Origin: Akkermansia muciniphila
Lineage (GTDB): Bacteria > Verrucomicrobiota > Verrucomicrobiia > Verrucomicrobiales > Akkermansiaceae
Direction: 5' to 3'
Assembly (NCBI RefSeq): GCF_002884975.1
Contig: NZ_PJKB01000001.1
Span: 1,078,596 to 1,142,595, forward strand
DNA: 64,000 nt
Shown here one piece after another: positions 1 to 9,551 of this stretch (positions are counted from its first letter, which is position 1; every line of letters starts with the position of its first letter). The notes under the pieces were generated by a model. That model had not been told where the DNA came from. It worked only from the letters and a program-made list of their open reading frames with translations, and searched no databases. The position numbers and the translations under genes were made by a program.

Positions 1-90
1 ACCCATCAAGATACTGAGCAACAAGATAATGCCGGCCAGCCCCAGGGCTGCCACCACCTGCACAAGCACTGAAAAGAATTCCTGATTCAT
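1..90 (-). CDS. nuoA: NADH-quinone oxidoreductase subunit A-like protein, N-terminus only
   Basis: Thirty codons are visible, from an ATG at 88-90 on the minus strand running off the left edge. They encode MNQEFFSVLVQVVAAL and then a hydrophobic run ending in LLLSILMG. A short polar start, a first membrane helix and the '(L)LLS-(H/I)L-(L/M)G' ending are typical of NuoA, the small three-helix membrane subunit of respiratory complex I, which sits beside the quinone site and starts nuo operons. Only the first helix is present, so this is a pattern match and another small membrane protein is possible. The rest of the gene lies outside the window. Confidence 0.45.
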   Translation of the reverse strand, partial: MNQEFFSVLVQVVAALGLAGIILLLSILMG

Positions 91-249
91 GACGTCTGGC
101 ACGGGTATACCACATCAACCCCGGAAAAGCAAAACTAAAAAGGGCAGCGGCGCTTCCCGCTGGCAGGCGCTCCCGTTTCTTCCCGGAACCGGAAACGGTA
201 TGACGGTGGATCATCCCCACGCCCCTGCGGTCCTTTATCCAGCCAGGGT

Positions 250-1062
250 TCAGCCGCCGTGCGGAGCGTGGGAGTCCAATACCTTTCCAAGCACCTGCAT
301 GACTCCGTTTTCCTCATTGGACGGAGCTTTAAACGCGGCCATGGCACGGATTTCCGGCACGGCGTTCGCCACGGCATAACTGAACCGGGCCTGGCGCATC
401 ATTTCCGCATCATTCATCTGGTCGCCAAAGACCATGGTCTCCTCCGGGGAAACGCCCAGTTTCCGCTGGATCAGTTCCAGCGCGCTTCCCTTGTCCGCCC
501 CCTTCCGGCTGATGTCCATCCATTTTTCTCCGGAGACGGCCACCTGGAAGCCATGTTCCAGATGCTTCAGGCGCGGATAGCTGTTTTTCTTTGCTCCCCG
601 GAAATCATACACGGCAATTTTCAGCAGCCTGTCTCCCCGCACATCCAGCAGGTCCTCCACCTCCCTGCACCGGGTGTAGTACCTGCGGGCTTCCCGGACA
701 AATTCCGGCTGTTTGTCTTCAATATATGCGGAATCCCGGCCTGCGAGGACGATGCACGCACCCTCAATGTTCCTGACCATGCCTATCACCCGCGCTACCG
801 TTTCCGGGTCCATGTCCAGCACCAGCCATTCCTCTTCCCCGGATGCCGCATAGGCGCCGTTCTCAGCGATGAACAGCATCCGGTCCGCCACGGGGGCGAA
901 GATCCGGCGCAGTCCGTCATATTGGCGGCCGCTGGCCGCGGCAAAGCGGATGCCGCGGCGTTCAAGCTTTTCAAACAAGCTGAAAAATGCAGGGGCCAGT
1001 TCCCCCTTTCCATTGAGCAGCGTGCCGTCCATATCGGACGCAATGAGTTTGACGGAATCCAT
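250..1062 (-). CDS. Cof-type HAD-superfamily phosphatase
   Basis: A 270-residue HAD hydrolase of the Cof/YidA type, expected to dephosphorylate small phosphorylated metabolites in the cytoplasm with Mg2+. The start was set at 1062 because the protein then opens with MDSVKLIASDMDGTLLNG. That is motif I DxDGT with the nucleophile and acid/base aspartates; family members begin a few residues before it. Motif II is the AASGR stretch. Motif IV is GDQMNDAEMMRQA near the C-terminus, with the Mg2+-binding aspartates. An open frame continues upstream to 1302 but has no family resemblance. The gene is divergent from the ankyrin gene, and a candidate invertible segment lies between them. The substrate cannot be read from sequence. 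Confidence 0.85.
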   Translation of the reverse strand: MDSVKLIASDMDGTLLNGKGELAPAFFSLFEKLERRGIRFAAASGRQYDGLRRIFAPVADRMLFIAENGAYAASGEEEWLVLDMDPETVARVIGMVRNIEGACIVLAGRDSAYIEDKQPEFVREARRYYTRCREVEDLLDVRGDRLLKIAVYDFRGAKKNSYPRLKHLEHGFQVAVSGEKWMDISRKGADKGSALELIQRKLGVSPEETMVFGDQMNDAEMMRQARFSYAVANAVPEIRAMAAFKAPSNEENGVMQVLGKVLDSHAPHGG

Positions 1063-1282
1063 AACGTTGAACGGATCATCGTTCCCCGGTTCTTCCAAGG
1101 CAAGACCAGCTTCAGACAGCGCAGAACCGGGGGGGAAAACACCTGCGCGGCGGCAAATTTCCCTCTTCCATACATCCATGGAAAACTGGCGGTTCCTGCA
1201 TTTTTCCATGACGGAGCCGGCAACAGGCAAATGAGGGCAATTTAAAGTCAGCCGCACACCCGCAATGTCTAACGCGTCATAC

Positions 1283-1298
1283 CGGATTGTGAATCCGG
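1283..1298 (+). repeat. Inverton 1, left site
   Basis: CGGATTGTGAATCCGG. With the preceding C it forms a 7-bp perfect dyad (CCGGATT/AATCCGG) around the spacer GTG. Its exact reverse complement is at 1451-1466. Confidence 0.75.
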
Positions 1299-1450
1299 AC
1301 ATAATTCAACCAATTGGATTTAAATAAATCATATAATAATAACCCATGCAGGCCAGGGTGGTTAAGACATGACACCATATTTCCTCCCGTCCCTGTAGTT
1401 GGCTTTATCCATGGGCTTCTTTTCCCTACCGGGTGGAAAAAAATCTTCCG

Positions 1451-1466
1451 CCGGATTCACAATCCG
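1451..1466 (-). repeat. Inverton 1, right site
   Basis: CCGGATTCACAATCCG, the exact 16-bp reverse complement of 1283-1298. It lies 109 bp before the start of the ankyrin gene. Confidence 0.75.
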
Positions 1467-1575
1467 CCATTCAAATTCCTGCACGGCCCGCTCCGGGCCT
1501 TACTTGCGCGTACCATTTTTTCATTGCCCGAAGTTACGGATTCCTGCATCATAGCTTTTCGCAGTTACCCTGCTT

Positions 1576-2937
1576 ATGATACACATGACATTAAGAAAAA
1601 AGACTCTCTGGTTTTTTGGAGCTTTGAGCGTTTTTGCCGCCCTTGTCGCGGGATCCACTATTTTCTGGTTCCTCAGGAATGACCCCTCTCCCGCAGAGTG
1701 GAAGTTCAACCCCTTGTGGACAAAAGCGGAAAAGGAACAGATTCTTACCGCAGCGGACTTCACGGAGCACCGCAGTCCGGAACGTTTTATCCTCCGCGGG
1801 CTTTCTCCCAATTCCCGCCATATTGACTGGCATATGTTTTCCGAGGTTTCCATGCGCCAGTACATGCAGGAGGAGATCAAGGAAAGGCTCCAGATGATCC
1901 GGAATACGGCGGAGGGAGCAGACGGCCGCTGCCGCACATCCTCCCATGAAACCCTCCTGCACCTGGCTGCCGGGCTGGGACAGGTACAGCTGCTGAACCG
2001 CCTCCTGCAGCGCAATGCGGACCCGAACCTCCAGATCATCCTGCCGCACCAGGCCATTCCATCCATGCCGGGGTCCGAGCAGGGGGACACTCCCCTCACC
2101 TACGCGTGCCACCCCGGAATGGATGACTCCCGGCCCCTCCCGGTGCACAACAGGCTTTCCTGCCTCAATCTGCTGATTCAGTACGGCGCGGATGTGGACA
2201 AACCGGGCCCGATGGGCTGGCCTCCGCTGGTCATGACCTGCGTGGCCGGCATAGGAGGGGCCCCGTATGAGGAGGCGGCTCTTTTTCTTCTCAAATGCGG
2301 GGCGGATATTTCCCTCCAGCCGGAATTGAGGGGTAAAAAAACCAGTCTGCTGACCTGGGCCGCCGCCGCCGGATACCCCCTTCTGGTCCGCAAGCTTTGC
2401 GAGGCCGGGTATGATCCCAATTTCCGCGGGGAGATGACCCCTCCCCTTCTTTCCCTGAACCTGAACACGCCGAAAACTGCGCTGCAAATCGCCCATACCC
2501 TGCTGGAATACGGGGCGGACGTCAATGCCGCCATGCCCATAGCCACAGCGCCGCCGGATTCCGGGGGAGACACGGCCCTGCTGAACCTGTGCCGCCAACT
2601 GGCTTTCATTGACGTATCCCACCTCCCTCAAATCAGGGAACTGGTCAATCTCTTTATCAGTGAAGGGGCGGACGTCAACCATCAAAACGCAGCCGGGGAA
2701 ACGCCCCTGATGCTGTGCTGCCGGGACATGCTGCTGGGGGATGATACCCTGGACCGGCTGAAACTGGGCATTGCACGGCTTCTGCTGGACCACCAGGCAG
2801 ACCCTGCCCTGCGGGACAAGTACGGCCGCACGGCGCTCCAGCAGATCGGCAACCGGTCAAACGACCACCTGCACCAGGTCCTGAAACACCTGCCGGAGTT
2901 GAGCACTTCCCCGCTCCCTCAGAACGGAAGCCGCTAG
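1576..2937 (+). CDS. Membrane-anchored ankyrin-repeat protein
   Basis: A 453-residue protein with a basic N-terminus and one hydrophobic helix at about residues 11-33, followed by an extracytoplasmic or periplasmic region. Ankyrin-type helix-turn-helix units are visible from about residue 125 (TLLHLAAGLGQVQLLNRLL followed by NADPN) and recur near LLTWAAAAGYPLLVRKLCEAGYDPN. The last ones are near GETPLMLCC and GRTALQQIG close to the C-terminus. Ankyrin repeats bind other proteins; no catalytic domain is seen. The first ATG at 1576 was chosen; an ATG three codons later is equally possible. The gene stands alone, with candidate phase-variation sites upstream. The partner is unknown. Confidence 0.75.
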   Translation: MIHMTLRKKTLWFFGALSVFAALVAGSTIFWFLRNDPSPAEWKFNPLWTKAEKEQILTAADFTEHRSPERFILRGLSPNSRHIDWHMFSEVSMRQYMQEEIKERLQMIRNTAEGADGRCRTSSHETLLHLAAGLGQVQLLNRLLQRNADPNLQIILPHQAIPSMPGSEQGDTPLTYACHPGMDDSRPLPVHNRLSCLNLLIQYGADVDKPGPMGWPPLVMTCVAGIGGAPYEEAALFLLKCGADISLQPELRGKKTSLLTWAAAAGYPLLVRKLCEAGYDPNFRGEMTPPLLSLNLNTPKTALQIAHTLLEYGADVNAAMPIATAPPDSGGDTALLNLCRQLAFIDVSHLPQIRELVNLFISEGADVNHQNAAGETPLMLCCRDMLLGDDTLDRLKLGIARLLLDHQADPALRDKYGRTALQQIGNRSNDHLHQVLKHLPELSTSPLPQNGSR

Positions 2938-2962
2938 GCCCAGCCTCCTGCGCGGGCGCCTT

Positions 2963-4750
2963 TCATTTCACCCGGGCGTTTACCGTATCCAGAAGGATAC
3001 CCGCGTCCGGCTTGGAACCGGTGCTGATGAAATGGATGTAGCTGGCCCCGTTGGGAGACTGGTTCACCATTTTCAGCGTACCCGCCTTTTTCCCGTCCAG
3101 GGAAACCACAGCCTGGGAGCCCTGCCAGAGGATGGAGACCTCATGCCAAGCTCCGGGAGCAAAAGGCACTTTTTTCATGCCAAGCAACAAATGGGGAGCC
3201 GGTTTCAGTTTGATGGGGAAGGTAAACAGGGCGTAATCCTTTGTGGTGGTGTCACAGGCATTGAACAGGCGGTCCGTCAGGGAAACCTGGAGGCCGGAAT
3301 CGTCCGCCTGGTCTCCGTCCGCTACCCGGAAGCGGAATTTGACCAGCCCCGTGGTCCCGTTCGGGAAGTTCCAGGTGGCGCCCCCGTTCTGGTAATCCAC
3401 ATTGGATTTCTCATTAACCAGTTCTGGATCATTCAGGCGCCTGATTTGCAGCACTTTCTTTTCCCCGCCGGAGGGGTCCGGAACCAGTTCCGCGGAGGGC
3501 TTCCGGTTGTAGCTGCAATGGCCTTTTTTCTGCGGAATATAGGTATGGATGGTCCACTGGGCGTCCAAATCCCTGCCTGTCTGCGTGGCGCGCGTTTTGG
3601 CGGCTACCCAGCGGCGGTCCACGATGACCAGGCGGCGGTGGTTTTTGTGCTGCCCCAGGGAAATCAGGATGCGGTTCTTGTCAAGCTGCACCATTTCACT
3701 CTGGTGCTTGCCGCGGTCCTCCGGGCCGTCCAGGGTGGCATAGCCGGGATGGTTGCGGTGCTCGTCCAGAATGATTTCCCGGAATCCGTACCAGGTCTTG
3801 CCCTCGTCATTGGAAAGGGCAATGTGGTGGGAATCACGGTTGGTGAACACGTCCTCCCACGTGCCGTTGCCTGCCGTGGCATTTTCAGGCAGGGCCATCG
3901 TGTTGGTCCACAGGGAGACGATGGTTCCGTCATCCAGGCGGCCCAGCGTATTCATGGTCAGGGTGCCGAAGAAATGGGACGGCTCCGGCTTGCTCCATGT
4001 TTCACCGAAATCCCTGGAGAAAGCCTGCCACGCCTGGTCCTGGGAAGTGCGGGCCAGCGCCCACAGGGTGCCGTCCTTCATTTCCAGCACCGTGGCTTCC
4101 ACGGCATTGTTGAACCACCTGACACCCTGGTGGGGCGGCTTGGCTTCATGCCTGGGGGAGGTAACTCCATTCTTGGACACGCGCCAAGTCAGGCCGCCGT
4201 CGTCGGAAATGTGAAACTTGGTGCCGCCGCCCATGTTATGGAACGGCACGATCACCCTCTTGCCCTTGTTGACAAAGGTGGGCGTGCGCATGATGCCGCC
4301 CAGTTTTTTCAGATTCTTCTGCTTCTCCGGATTTTTCCAGTCTTCCTCCAGCTTGCCGTCGTTCGTGACCGCAAACCACTTGCCGTCCAGGCCTCCCTTG
4401 GAGAGGAAGATGAACCCTCCGATGGGCTGCACGCGGATGAATTCCTTGGTCACGGGGTTGCGCGCAATCGCCGGGGATTCCTTGGGAATGCCTCCGTAGT
4501 TGGGCGGGTAGCCGCTCGGAGCCGCCTTCATTTCCCATGTCTTTCCGTTATCCTTGCTGACCAGGTAGTCCGGTTCCTTGCGGGTGCCGGAGTAATGGCG
4601 GATTTCACGGGAATTTACGCGGATGAGGCCGCGCCCGGCATCAGACGGCGGCGTAGCGACAATTTCAGGCTCCGGAGCGGGAGCGGCGTTTTCCTGGGCA
4701 TAACAGCAGCAGACGGAACCGGCAAACAACGCAAACAACAGGCTTTTCAT
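2963..4750 (-). CDS. Secreted sialidase-superfamily glycosidase with C-terminal lectin-like domain
   Basis: A 595-residue protein predicted to release sialic acid from mucin glycans outside the cytoplasm. It has a signal peptide (residues 1 to about 18) and four Asp-box motifs of the sialidase beta-propeller: SKDNGKTW 65-72, SDDGGLTW 182-189, SRDFGETW 245-252 and SNDEGKTW 313-320. From about residue 400 there is a second beta-rich domain (FRFRVADG, WHEVSILWQG, VSLDGKKAGTL) resembling concanavalin A-like lectin folds. The classical (F/Y)RIP motif near the N-terminus of family GH33 is not evident, so it may belong to a divergent sialidase family such as the GH181 enzymes reported in Akkermansia. 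It is last in a minus-strand run with an SGNH esterase 85 bp upstream. Confidence 0.8.
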   Translation of the reverse strand: MKSLLFALFAGSVCCCYAQENAAPAPEPEIVATPPSDAGRGLIRVNSREIRHYSGTRKEPDYLVSKDNGKTWEMKAAPSGYPPNYGGIPKESPAIARNPVTKEFIRVQPIGGFIFLSKGGLDGKWFAVTNDGKLEEDWKNPEKQKNLKKLGGIMRTPTFVNKGKRVIVPFHNMGGGTKFHISDDGGLTWRVSKNGVTSPRHEAKPPHQGVRWFNNAVEATVLEMKDGTLWALARTSQDQAWQAFSRDFGETWSKPEPSHFFGTLTMNTLGRLDDGTIVSLWTNTMALPENATAGNGTWEDVFTNRDSHHIALSNDEGKTWYGFREIILDEHRNHPGYATLDGPEDRGKHQSEMVQLDKNRILISLGQHKNHRRLVIVDRRWVAAKTRATQTGRDLDAQWTIHTYIPQKKGHCSYNRKPSAELVPDPSGGEKKVLQIRRLNDPELVNEKSNVDYQNGGATWNFPNGTTGLVKFRFRVADGDQADDSGLQVSLTDRLFNACDTTTKDYALFTFPIKLKPAPHLLLGMKKVPFAPGAWHEVSILWQGSQAVVSLDGKKAGTLKMVNQSPNGASYIHFISTGSKPDAGILLDTVNARVK

Positions 4751-4835
4751 AAATCAAATACTAAAGGCGGTACATTTTCCCCAAACGGGACTTCCCCTTC
4801 AAGCACAATTCCCTCCTTCCACAAAAAGACCACCG

Positions 4836-5621
4836 TCAGGGGTGCTTGCCCGCGGGTTTTCCGCCGCGGTACTTCGCATCCATTTTTTTCAGCAGTACGG
4901 CCAATTCTTTTTCCAGCACCTCGTATCCCCTGGCATTGGGGTGCACCACATCTTTCATGAATTCATTCTTTGGAGAAGAGCCGTCTGCGGAAAGGAGCGC
5001 CTTCCCCGGATCGGCAAAGAAGATGTTTTTCCCATTCTGGAGCTTTGCCAGCAGTTTGTTCGTTTCCTTCACCGGACCGGCCAGGTTTTTCTCTTTCCTG
5101 GGCAGAACGCCCAGCAGCAGGATTTTGGAGGAGGGGCACTTCTGGCGCACCAGGCGCACGAACGCCTTGATGTTATCCGCGCATGCCTGCGGCGTATCCT
5201 TCCGGTGGCCCAGATTGTTGGTTCCCAGCAGCACGATGATGACCCGTGGGGAGATGCCGTCCAGTTCCCCGTTCTGCACGCGGTAATAGGCATTATCCAC
5301 ATAATCAAAACCAAAGCCCATGTTAGTCACCGCATGTGGTCCGAACAGTTGATCCCAGGATGCCTCCCCCGCCTTCCTGCTGTCTCCGGAGGGTTCCCCT
5401 CCCCAATGATGGGTGATGCTGTCCCCTATCATCACGTACTCCGGCTTGACGGACTGGTTCCGCTTCCTGACGGCCTCATGACGGGCATTCCAGTCATACG
5501 GATCCCGCTGGTGGGGTTCCGGCTTCAGGGAGGAAGGCAGAGCGCGCTCCGGCGCGGAAGATGCAGGGAACGCCAGAACGGCGCCCAGCAGCACGGCGTA
5601 CGTATACAACAGGAAATTCAT
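4836..5621 (-). CDS. Secreted SGNH/GDSL-type esterase
   Basis: A 261-residue SGNH-fold hydrolase similar to platelet-activating-factor acetylhydrolase-type enzymes. The start was set at 5621, which gives a clear signal peptide (MNFLLYTYAVLLGAVLAFPASS). All four SGNH blocks are present: GDSIT with Ser68, the glycine block MGFG at 101-104, GTNN at 133-136 and the D224-x-x-H227 dyad in DVVHPNARGY. It should remove ester groups, plausibly O-acetyls, from a glycan. Its position directly upstream of a sialidase suggests de-O-acetylation of sialic acids ahead of glycosidic cleavage, but that is inference. A broken paralogue lies immediately upstream on the same strand. Confidence 0.85.
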   Translation of the reverse strand: MNFLLYTYAVLLGAVLAFPASSAPERALPSSLKPEPHQRDPYDWNARHEAVRKRNQSVKPEYVMIGDSITHHWGGEPSGDSRKAGEASWDQLFGPHAVTNMGFGFDYVDNAYYRVQNGELDGISPRVIIVLLGTNNLGHRKDTPQACADNIKAFVRLVRQKCPSSKILLLGVLPRKEKNLAGPVKETNKLLAKLQNGKNIFFADPGKALLSADGSSPKNEFMKDVVHPNARGYEVLEKELAVLLKKMDAKYRGGKPAGKHP

Positions 5622-5704
5622 GACGGAACGGGGGAATTGGAACCAGTGTAAGGAAATCCTTCCACGCATCAAGGCCACATGCGGCGGCGGCCTTTCCCGG
5701 ATGA

Positions 5705-6159
5705 AAAAGACCACTGCGTTGACGGCGGGTCCTGCCGCAAAGATTGTTGATCCCCAAAAGCACGATGCTCACGCGCGGGGAGATTCCGTCCAGTTCACCA
5801 AGCTGCACACGGTAGTAGGCATTGTCCACATAATCGGAGCCAAAACCCATATTGGTCACCGTATGCGGAGAAAAAAGATTCTCCCATGCCGCCTTTCCCG
5901 TCCCCAGGGCCCTTTTATCACCGGAAGGCTCCCCTCCCCAGCGGTGGGTAATGCTGTCACCAAAGATGACATATTCCGGCTTAACCGTCCGATTCCGCTC
6001 CATCACGGCCTGATGGCGTGCATTCCAGCCGTAAACGGCGCGCTCGTTCACTTGAGGCTTCAGCGTAGAAGACAGCTCACCCGCACAGACTCCGGAAAAC
6101 AAGGCAATCCAGGAAACGCCCGCCAGCAATAAACATCTTAATAAATGAGAGCCCGGCAT
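5705..6159 (-). pseudogene. Truncated SGNH/GDSL esterase, tandem copy
   Basis: The first 140 codons from the ATG at 6157-6159 encode a signal peptide and a close paralogue of the downstream esterase. The shared stretches include WNARH, VKPEYV, GDSITH, WGGEPSGD, VTNMGFG, DYVDNAYYRVQ, GELDGISPRV and IVLLG-NNL. After NNL (about 5740) the frame loses similarity. A shift of one base restores a few related residues (RQDPP against the RKDTP of the intact copy), and then homology stops near 5705. The Asp-His catalytic dyad is missing, so it cannot be a working SGNH enzyme. The open frame runs on to 5494 out of frame with the intact gene, which is not meaningful. It is best read as a duplicated copy that lost its 3' part. 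Confidence 0.7.
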
Positions 6160-6294
6160 TGTGAAAATATTGTGACCGCGCCCCGGAAAGTAAAAAAACT
6201 ATTTTCCCCCGCTTCCGCGCCGCCGGATTTTTTCCTCATTCCTATTCCGGAACAGCCGGATGCCTGAAACAGACCGGGCCCGGAAGAATTGGCC

Positions 6295-6323
6295 TTGTTG
6301 CCCCTGCAAATTCCGGGTATAAT
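6295..6323 (+). promoter_or_regulatory. Promoter for pflB
   Basis: TTGTTG at 6295-6300, a 17-bp spacer and a perfect TATAAT at 6318-6323, about 80 bp before the pflB start. This is a strong match to a housekeeping sigma-70-type promoter. Confidence 0.65.
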
Positions 6324-6404
6324 TAAGCGGCGCGGAGTTTCGCCGTTTCCGGCCTTTCGGAGGCTGGGGCCGTCCTCTCCGTTTTTCCACACCATATCCT
6401 ATTT

Positions 6405-8672
6405 ATGATCAGCATGGCAAAAGACTTGAAGGCATCCCCCGCCCTCCCGCAGGAATGGCAGGGATTCAAGCCCGGAGCATGGACGGAGTCCATCGACGTA
6501 CGGGATTTCATCCAGAACAATTACACGCCTTATTCCGGTAATGAAGATTTTCTTTCCGGCCCATCCCGGCGCACGCTTCAGCTCTGGGAGGAACTGAAAG
6601 TCCTGCTGAAACAGGAAACGGACAACGGCGGCGTCCTGGACGCGGACGAGGAAGTGGTTTCCTCCATCGTCTCCCACAAGCCCGGCTACATTGACAAGGA
6701 GCTGGAGGTGGTCGTGGGCCTCCAGACGGATGCCCCCCTGAAGCGCGCCCTGATGCCCTTCGGCGGCCTGCGCATGGCCCAGCAGGCCCTGGAAGCCTAC
6801 GGGTTCAAGATGTGCGAAAAGACCGCGGATATTTTCAACAAGATACGCAAGACGCATAACGAGGGCGTCTTTGACGCTTACACGTCAGACATTCGCGCCG
6901 CCCGTTCCGCCGGTATCATCACCGGGCTTCCGGACGCCTACGGCCGCGGGCGCATCATCGGGGACTACCGCCGCGTGGCCCTGTACGGCACGGACAAACT
7001 GGCTGCCGAACGCCGCAAGGACCTCAAACGGCATGAGAATATCCCCCTCACGGACGAGGTCATCCGCCTGCGCGAGGAAATGAGCGAACAAATCCGCGCC
7101 CTGGAGGAACTCGCCCGGATGGGCGCCTCCTACGGCTGCGATCTTACCCGTCCCGCCGCGAATGCCCGTGAAGCCGTCCAGTGGACTTACCTGGGCTACC
7201 TGGCCGCCGTGAAGGAACAGAACGGAGCGGCCATGTCCCTGGGCCGCGTCTCCACCTTCTTTGACATCTACTTCACCCGGGATATGGAGCAGGGCCTCCT
7301 TACGGAGGAGGAAGCGCAGGAAATCATGGACCAGTTCGTGATGAAGCTGCGCATCGTCCGCTTCATCCGCACACCGGACTACAACAACCTTTTTTCCGGA
7401 GACCCCACCTGGGTGACGGAATCCATCGGCGGCATGGGGGAAGACGGCCGCACCCTGGTCACCCGCAGCTCCTTCCGCATGCTCCAGACGCTGTACAACC
7501 TGGGTCCGGCTCCGGAGCCGAACCTGACCGTACTGTGGGCCGGGAACCTGCCGGAAGCCTTTAAGAGCTTCTGCGCCAGGGTCTCCATTGAGACGTCCTC
7601 CGTCCAGTATGAGAACGACGACCTGATGCGCACGCACTGGGGTGACGACTACGGCATCGCGTGCTGCGTGTCCGCCATGCGCATCGGCAAGCAGATGCAG
7701 TTCTTCGGCGCGCGCGCCAACCTCGCCAAGTGCCTGCTCTATGCCCTGAACGGCGGCATGGATGAACTCAAGGGCAAGCAGGTGGCCCCGCCCTCCCCGC
7801 GCTATACGGAGGAAATTCTGAAGTACGATGAAGTGATGGCCCTGTACGGCAAGATGCAGGACTGGCTTGCCAAGACCTACATTGACGCCCTGAACATCAT
7901 CCACTACATGCACGACAAGTACTGCTATGAACGCATTGAAATGGCGCTGCATGATCCGGAAATCCTGCGCACCATGGCTACGGGCATCGCCGGGCTCTCC
8001 GTGGCTGCGGACTCCCTGTCCGCCATCAAGTACGCCACGGTGAAGGCCGTCCGCAATGAAGAAGGCCTCATTGTGGATTTCAGGACGGAAGGAGAATTCC
8101 CGTGCTACGGGAATAATGATCCGCGCGTGGACGAGATCGCATGCGGCCTGGTCACCGGGTTCATGGAAAAGCTGCGCAAGCTCCACACTTACCGCGGCTC
8201 CCTCCCCACCCAGTCCATCCTGACCATTACCTCCAACGTGGTTTACGGCAAGAAGACGGGCAATACGCCGGACGGACGCCGCGCCGGGGAACCCTTCGCG
8301 CCCGGGGCCAACCCGATGCACGGCAGGGATAAAAACGGAGCCGTGGCCTCCATGCTTTCCGTAGCCAAACTGTCCTATGACGACTCCCTGGACGGCATTT
8401 CCTACACCTTCTCCATCGTGCCGCAGGCCCTGGGCAAGGAAGAAGGGGAACGCCGCGCCAAACTCGTCTCCCTGCTGGAAGCCTACTTTGCCGCTACCGG
8501 GCACCACATCAACGTGAACGTGCTGGAACGGGAAACCCTGCTGGACGCCATGGACCACCCGGAAAAATACCCGCAGCTGACCATCCGCGTTTCCGGCTAT
8601 GCCGTGAACTTCATCAAGCTCACCCGCGAACAGCAGCAGGAGGTCCTCAACCGAACCTTCCATACCCGTTAA
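6405..8672 (+). CDS. pflB: Formate C-acetyltransferase (pyruvate formate-lyase)
   Basis: A 755-residue glycyl-radical enzyme converting pyruvate and CoA to acetyl-CoA and formate in anaerobic fermentation. The adjacent catalytic cysteines are at 420-421 within [15 protein letters not shown] (E. coli 418/419). The radical glycine is G731 in RVSGYAVNF near the C-terminus (E. coli G734), and the length matches the family. Two start codons, 6405 and 6414, are possible. The activating enzyme follows 17 bp after the stop codon and is presumably co-transcribed from the promoter at 6295-6323. The enzyme is oxygen-sensitive, which fits a gut anaerobe. Confidence 0.97.
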   Translation: MISMAKDLKASPALPQEWQGFKPGAWTESIDVRDFIQNNYTPYSGNEDFLSGPSRRTLQLWEELKVLLKQETDNGGVLDADEEVVSSIVSHKPGYIDKELEVVVGLQTDAPLKRALMPFGGLRMAQQALEAYGFKMCEKTADIFNKIRKTHNEGVFDAYTSDIRAARSAGIITGLPDAYGRGRIIGDYRRVALYGTDKLAAERRKDLKRHENIPLTDEVIRLREEMSEQIRALEELARMGASYGCDLTRPAANAREAVQWTYLGYLAAVKEQNGAAMSLGRVSTFFDIYFTRDMEQGLLTEEEAQEIMDQFVMKLRIVRFIRTPDYNNLFSGDPTWVTESIGGMGEDGRTLVTRSSFRMLQTLYNLGPAPEPNLTVLWAGNLPEAFKSFCARVSIETSSVQYENDDLMRTHWGDDYGIACCVSAMRIGKQMQFFGARANLAKCLLYALNGGMDELKGKQVAPPSPRYTEEILKYDEVMALYGKMQDWLAKTYIDALNIIHYMHDKYCYERIEMALHDPEILRTMATGIAGLSVAADSLSAIKYATVKAVRNEEGLIVDFRTEGEFPCYGNNDPRVDEIACGLVTGFMEKLRKLHTYRGSLPTQSILTITSNVVYGKKTGNTPDGRRAGEPFAPGANPMHGRDKNGAVASMLSVAKLSYDDSLDGISYTFSIVPQALGKEEGERRAKLVSLLEAYFAATGHHINVNVLERETLLDAMDHPEKYPQLTIRVSGYAVNFIKLTREQQQEVLNRTFHTR

Positions 8673-8689
8673 CCCAAGCCAGGAAGCGG

Positions 8690-9469
8690 ATGCCGCAGGC
8701 TTTTCCCCAGAACCCTGTCCCGGGGGATGAATCCGCCGTCACAGGGCTGGTCCATTCCGTGGAATCCTGCGGCACGGTGGACGGCCCCGGCATCCGCTTC
8801 GTCCTCTTCCTGTCCGGGTGCAGCCTGCGCTGCCGCTATTGCCACAATCCGGACACCTCCTGCGTGCGCCGGGGCCGGAACAGAAGCGCGGCGGACGTTC
8901 TGGAAGAAATAGCCCGTTACCGGGATTTCCTGCTGGCGGCGGGCGGAGGCGTCACCCTATCCGGAGGCGATCCCCTCTTTCAGCCGGACTTTTCCAGAGC
9001 CGTGCTGAAGGGATGCAAAGGCCTGGGGCTGCACACCTGCCTGGACACCTCCGGCCATCTGGGACGGAACGCGGATGAAGACATGCTGGCGGACACGGAC
9101 CTGGTCCTGCTGGACATCAAGGCATGGAACCCGGAACAGTACCAGGCCCTGACAGGCGGGGAACTGCGCCCTACCCTGCAATTCGCGGAACGCCTGGCCG
9201 CCCTCCACAAACCCGTCTGGCTCCGGTACGTGCTGGTTCCCGGCCTTACGGACAACATGGAAGACATCGCGGAGCTCTCCCGCTATGCGGCGCGCCTGGG
9301 CAACGTGGAGCGCGTGGACGTGCTTCCCTTCCACCAGATGGGACGCTTCAAGTGGGATGAATTGAATCTGGAGTATACCTTGAAGGACGTTCCGGAACCG
9401 TCCGTGGAACTGACGGAGCAGGTCCGCCATGTTTTCCGCCGGGAAGGGTTCCCGGCCTGCGTGCATTAA
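8690..9469 (+). CDS. pflA: Pyruvate formate-lyase activating enzyme (radical SAM)
   Basis: A 259-residue radical SAM enzyme that installs the glycyl radical on PflB using S-adenosylmethionine and a [4Fe-4S] cluster. The cluster motif CSLRCRYC has cysteines at 44, 48 and 51 (CX3CX2C). It is preceded by the GTVDGPGIRFVLFLSGC stretch characteristic of PFL activases and followed by the glycine-rich GGGVTLSGGDPL SAM-binding segment. The short family length and lack of extra ferredoxin-type clusters favour a true PflA over activases of other glycyl-radical enzymes. It lies 17 bp downstream of pflB. Confidence 0.95.
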   Translation: MPQAFPQNPVPGDESAVTGLVHSVESCGTVDGPGIRFVLFLSGCSLRCRYCHNPDTSCVRRGRNRSAADVLEEIARYRDFLLAAGGGVTLSGGDPLFQPDFSRAVLKGCKGLGLHTCLDTSGHLGRNADEDMLADTDLVLLDIKAWNPEQYQALTGGELRPTLQFAERLAALHKPVWLRYVLVPGLTDNMEDIAELSRYAARLGNVERVDVLPFHQMGRFKWDELNLEYTLKDVPEPSVELTEQVRHVFRREGFPACVH

Positions 9470-9551
9470 CCCGGATACGTGTATCAGCCCAGGCCATTAC
9501 CAAGCCCATCCACGTTTCTTCCACTCCAAATACCCCGCCTTATTCCACAGG

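Larger units (their letters stand above)
1283..1466. promoter_or_regulatory. Candidate invertible promoter segment upstream of the ankyrin-repeat gene
   Basis: The 152 bp between the two sites contain an AT-rich stretch with TATAAT at 1332-1337 on the plus strand, pointing to the ankyrin gene. I found no good -35 box at the right spacing, so promoter strength and direction are uncertain. Inversion would point the same element at the divergent HAD gene. An alternative reading is two operator copies for a dimeric regulator. Confidence 0.5.
1063..1575. other. Divergent intergenic region with a candidate invertible segment
   Basis: No convincing gene. It holds an inverted pair of palindromic sites (1283-1298 and 1451-1466) around a 152-bp segment that is AT-rich at its left end, including a TATAAT at 1332-1337 reading right. 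I see nothing of note in 1063-1280 or 1467-1575 beyond leader sequence for the two flanking genes. Confidence 0.6.

Noticed and set aside
3032-4960. A 642-codon open frame on the plus strand opposite the sialidase and esterase genes
   Set aside because: It is antisense to a gene with clear Asp-box motifs, its composition follows from the GC-biased third positions of the opposite strand, and it has no family resemblance. The same reason applies to long antisense frames at 6885-8663, 9429-11462, 16559-19264, 22682-24820 and 35378-37873.
5494-5704. The C-terminal part of the open frame that begins at 6159
   Set aside because: After about 5740 it no longer resembles SGNH proteins and it overlaps the intact esterase start in another frame, so it is not treated as coding.
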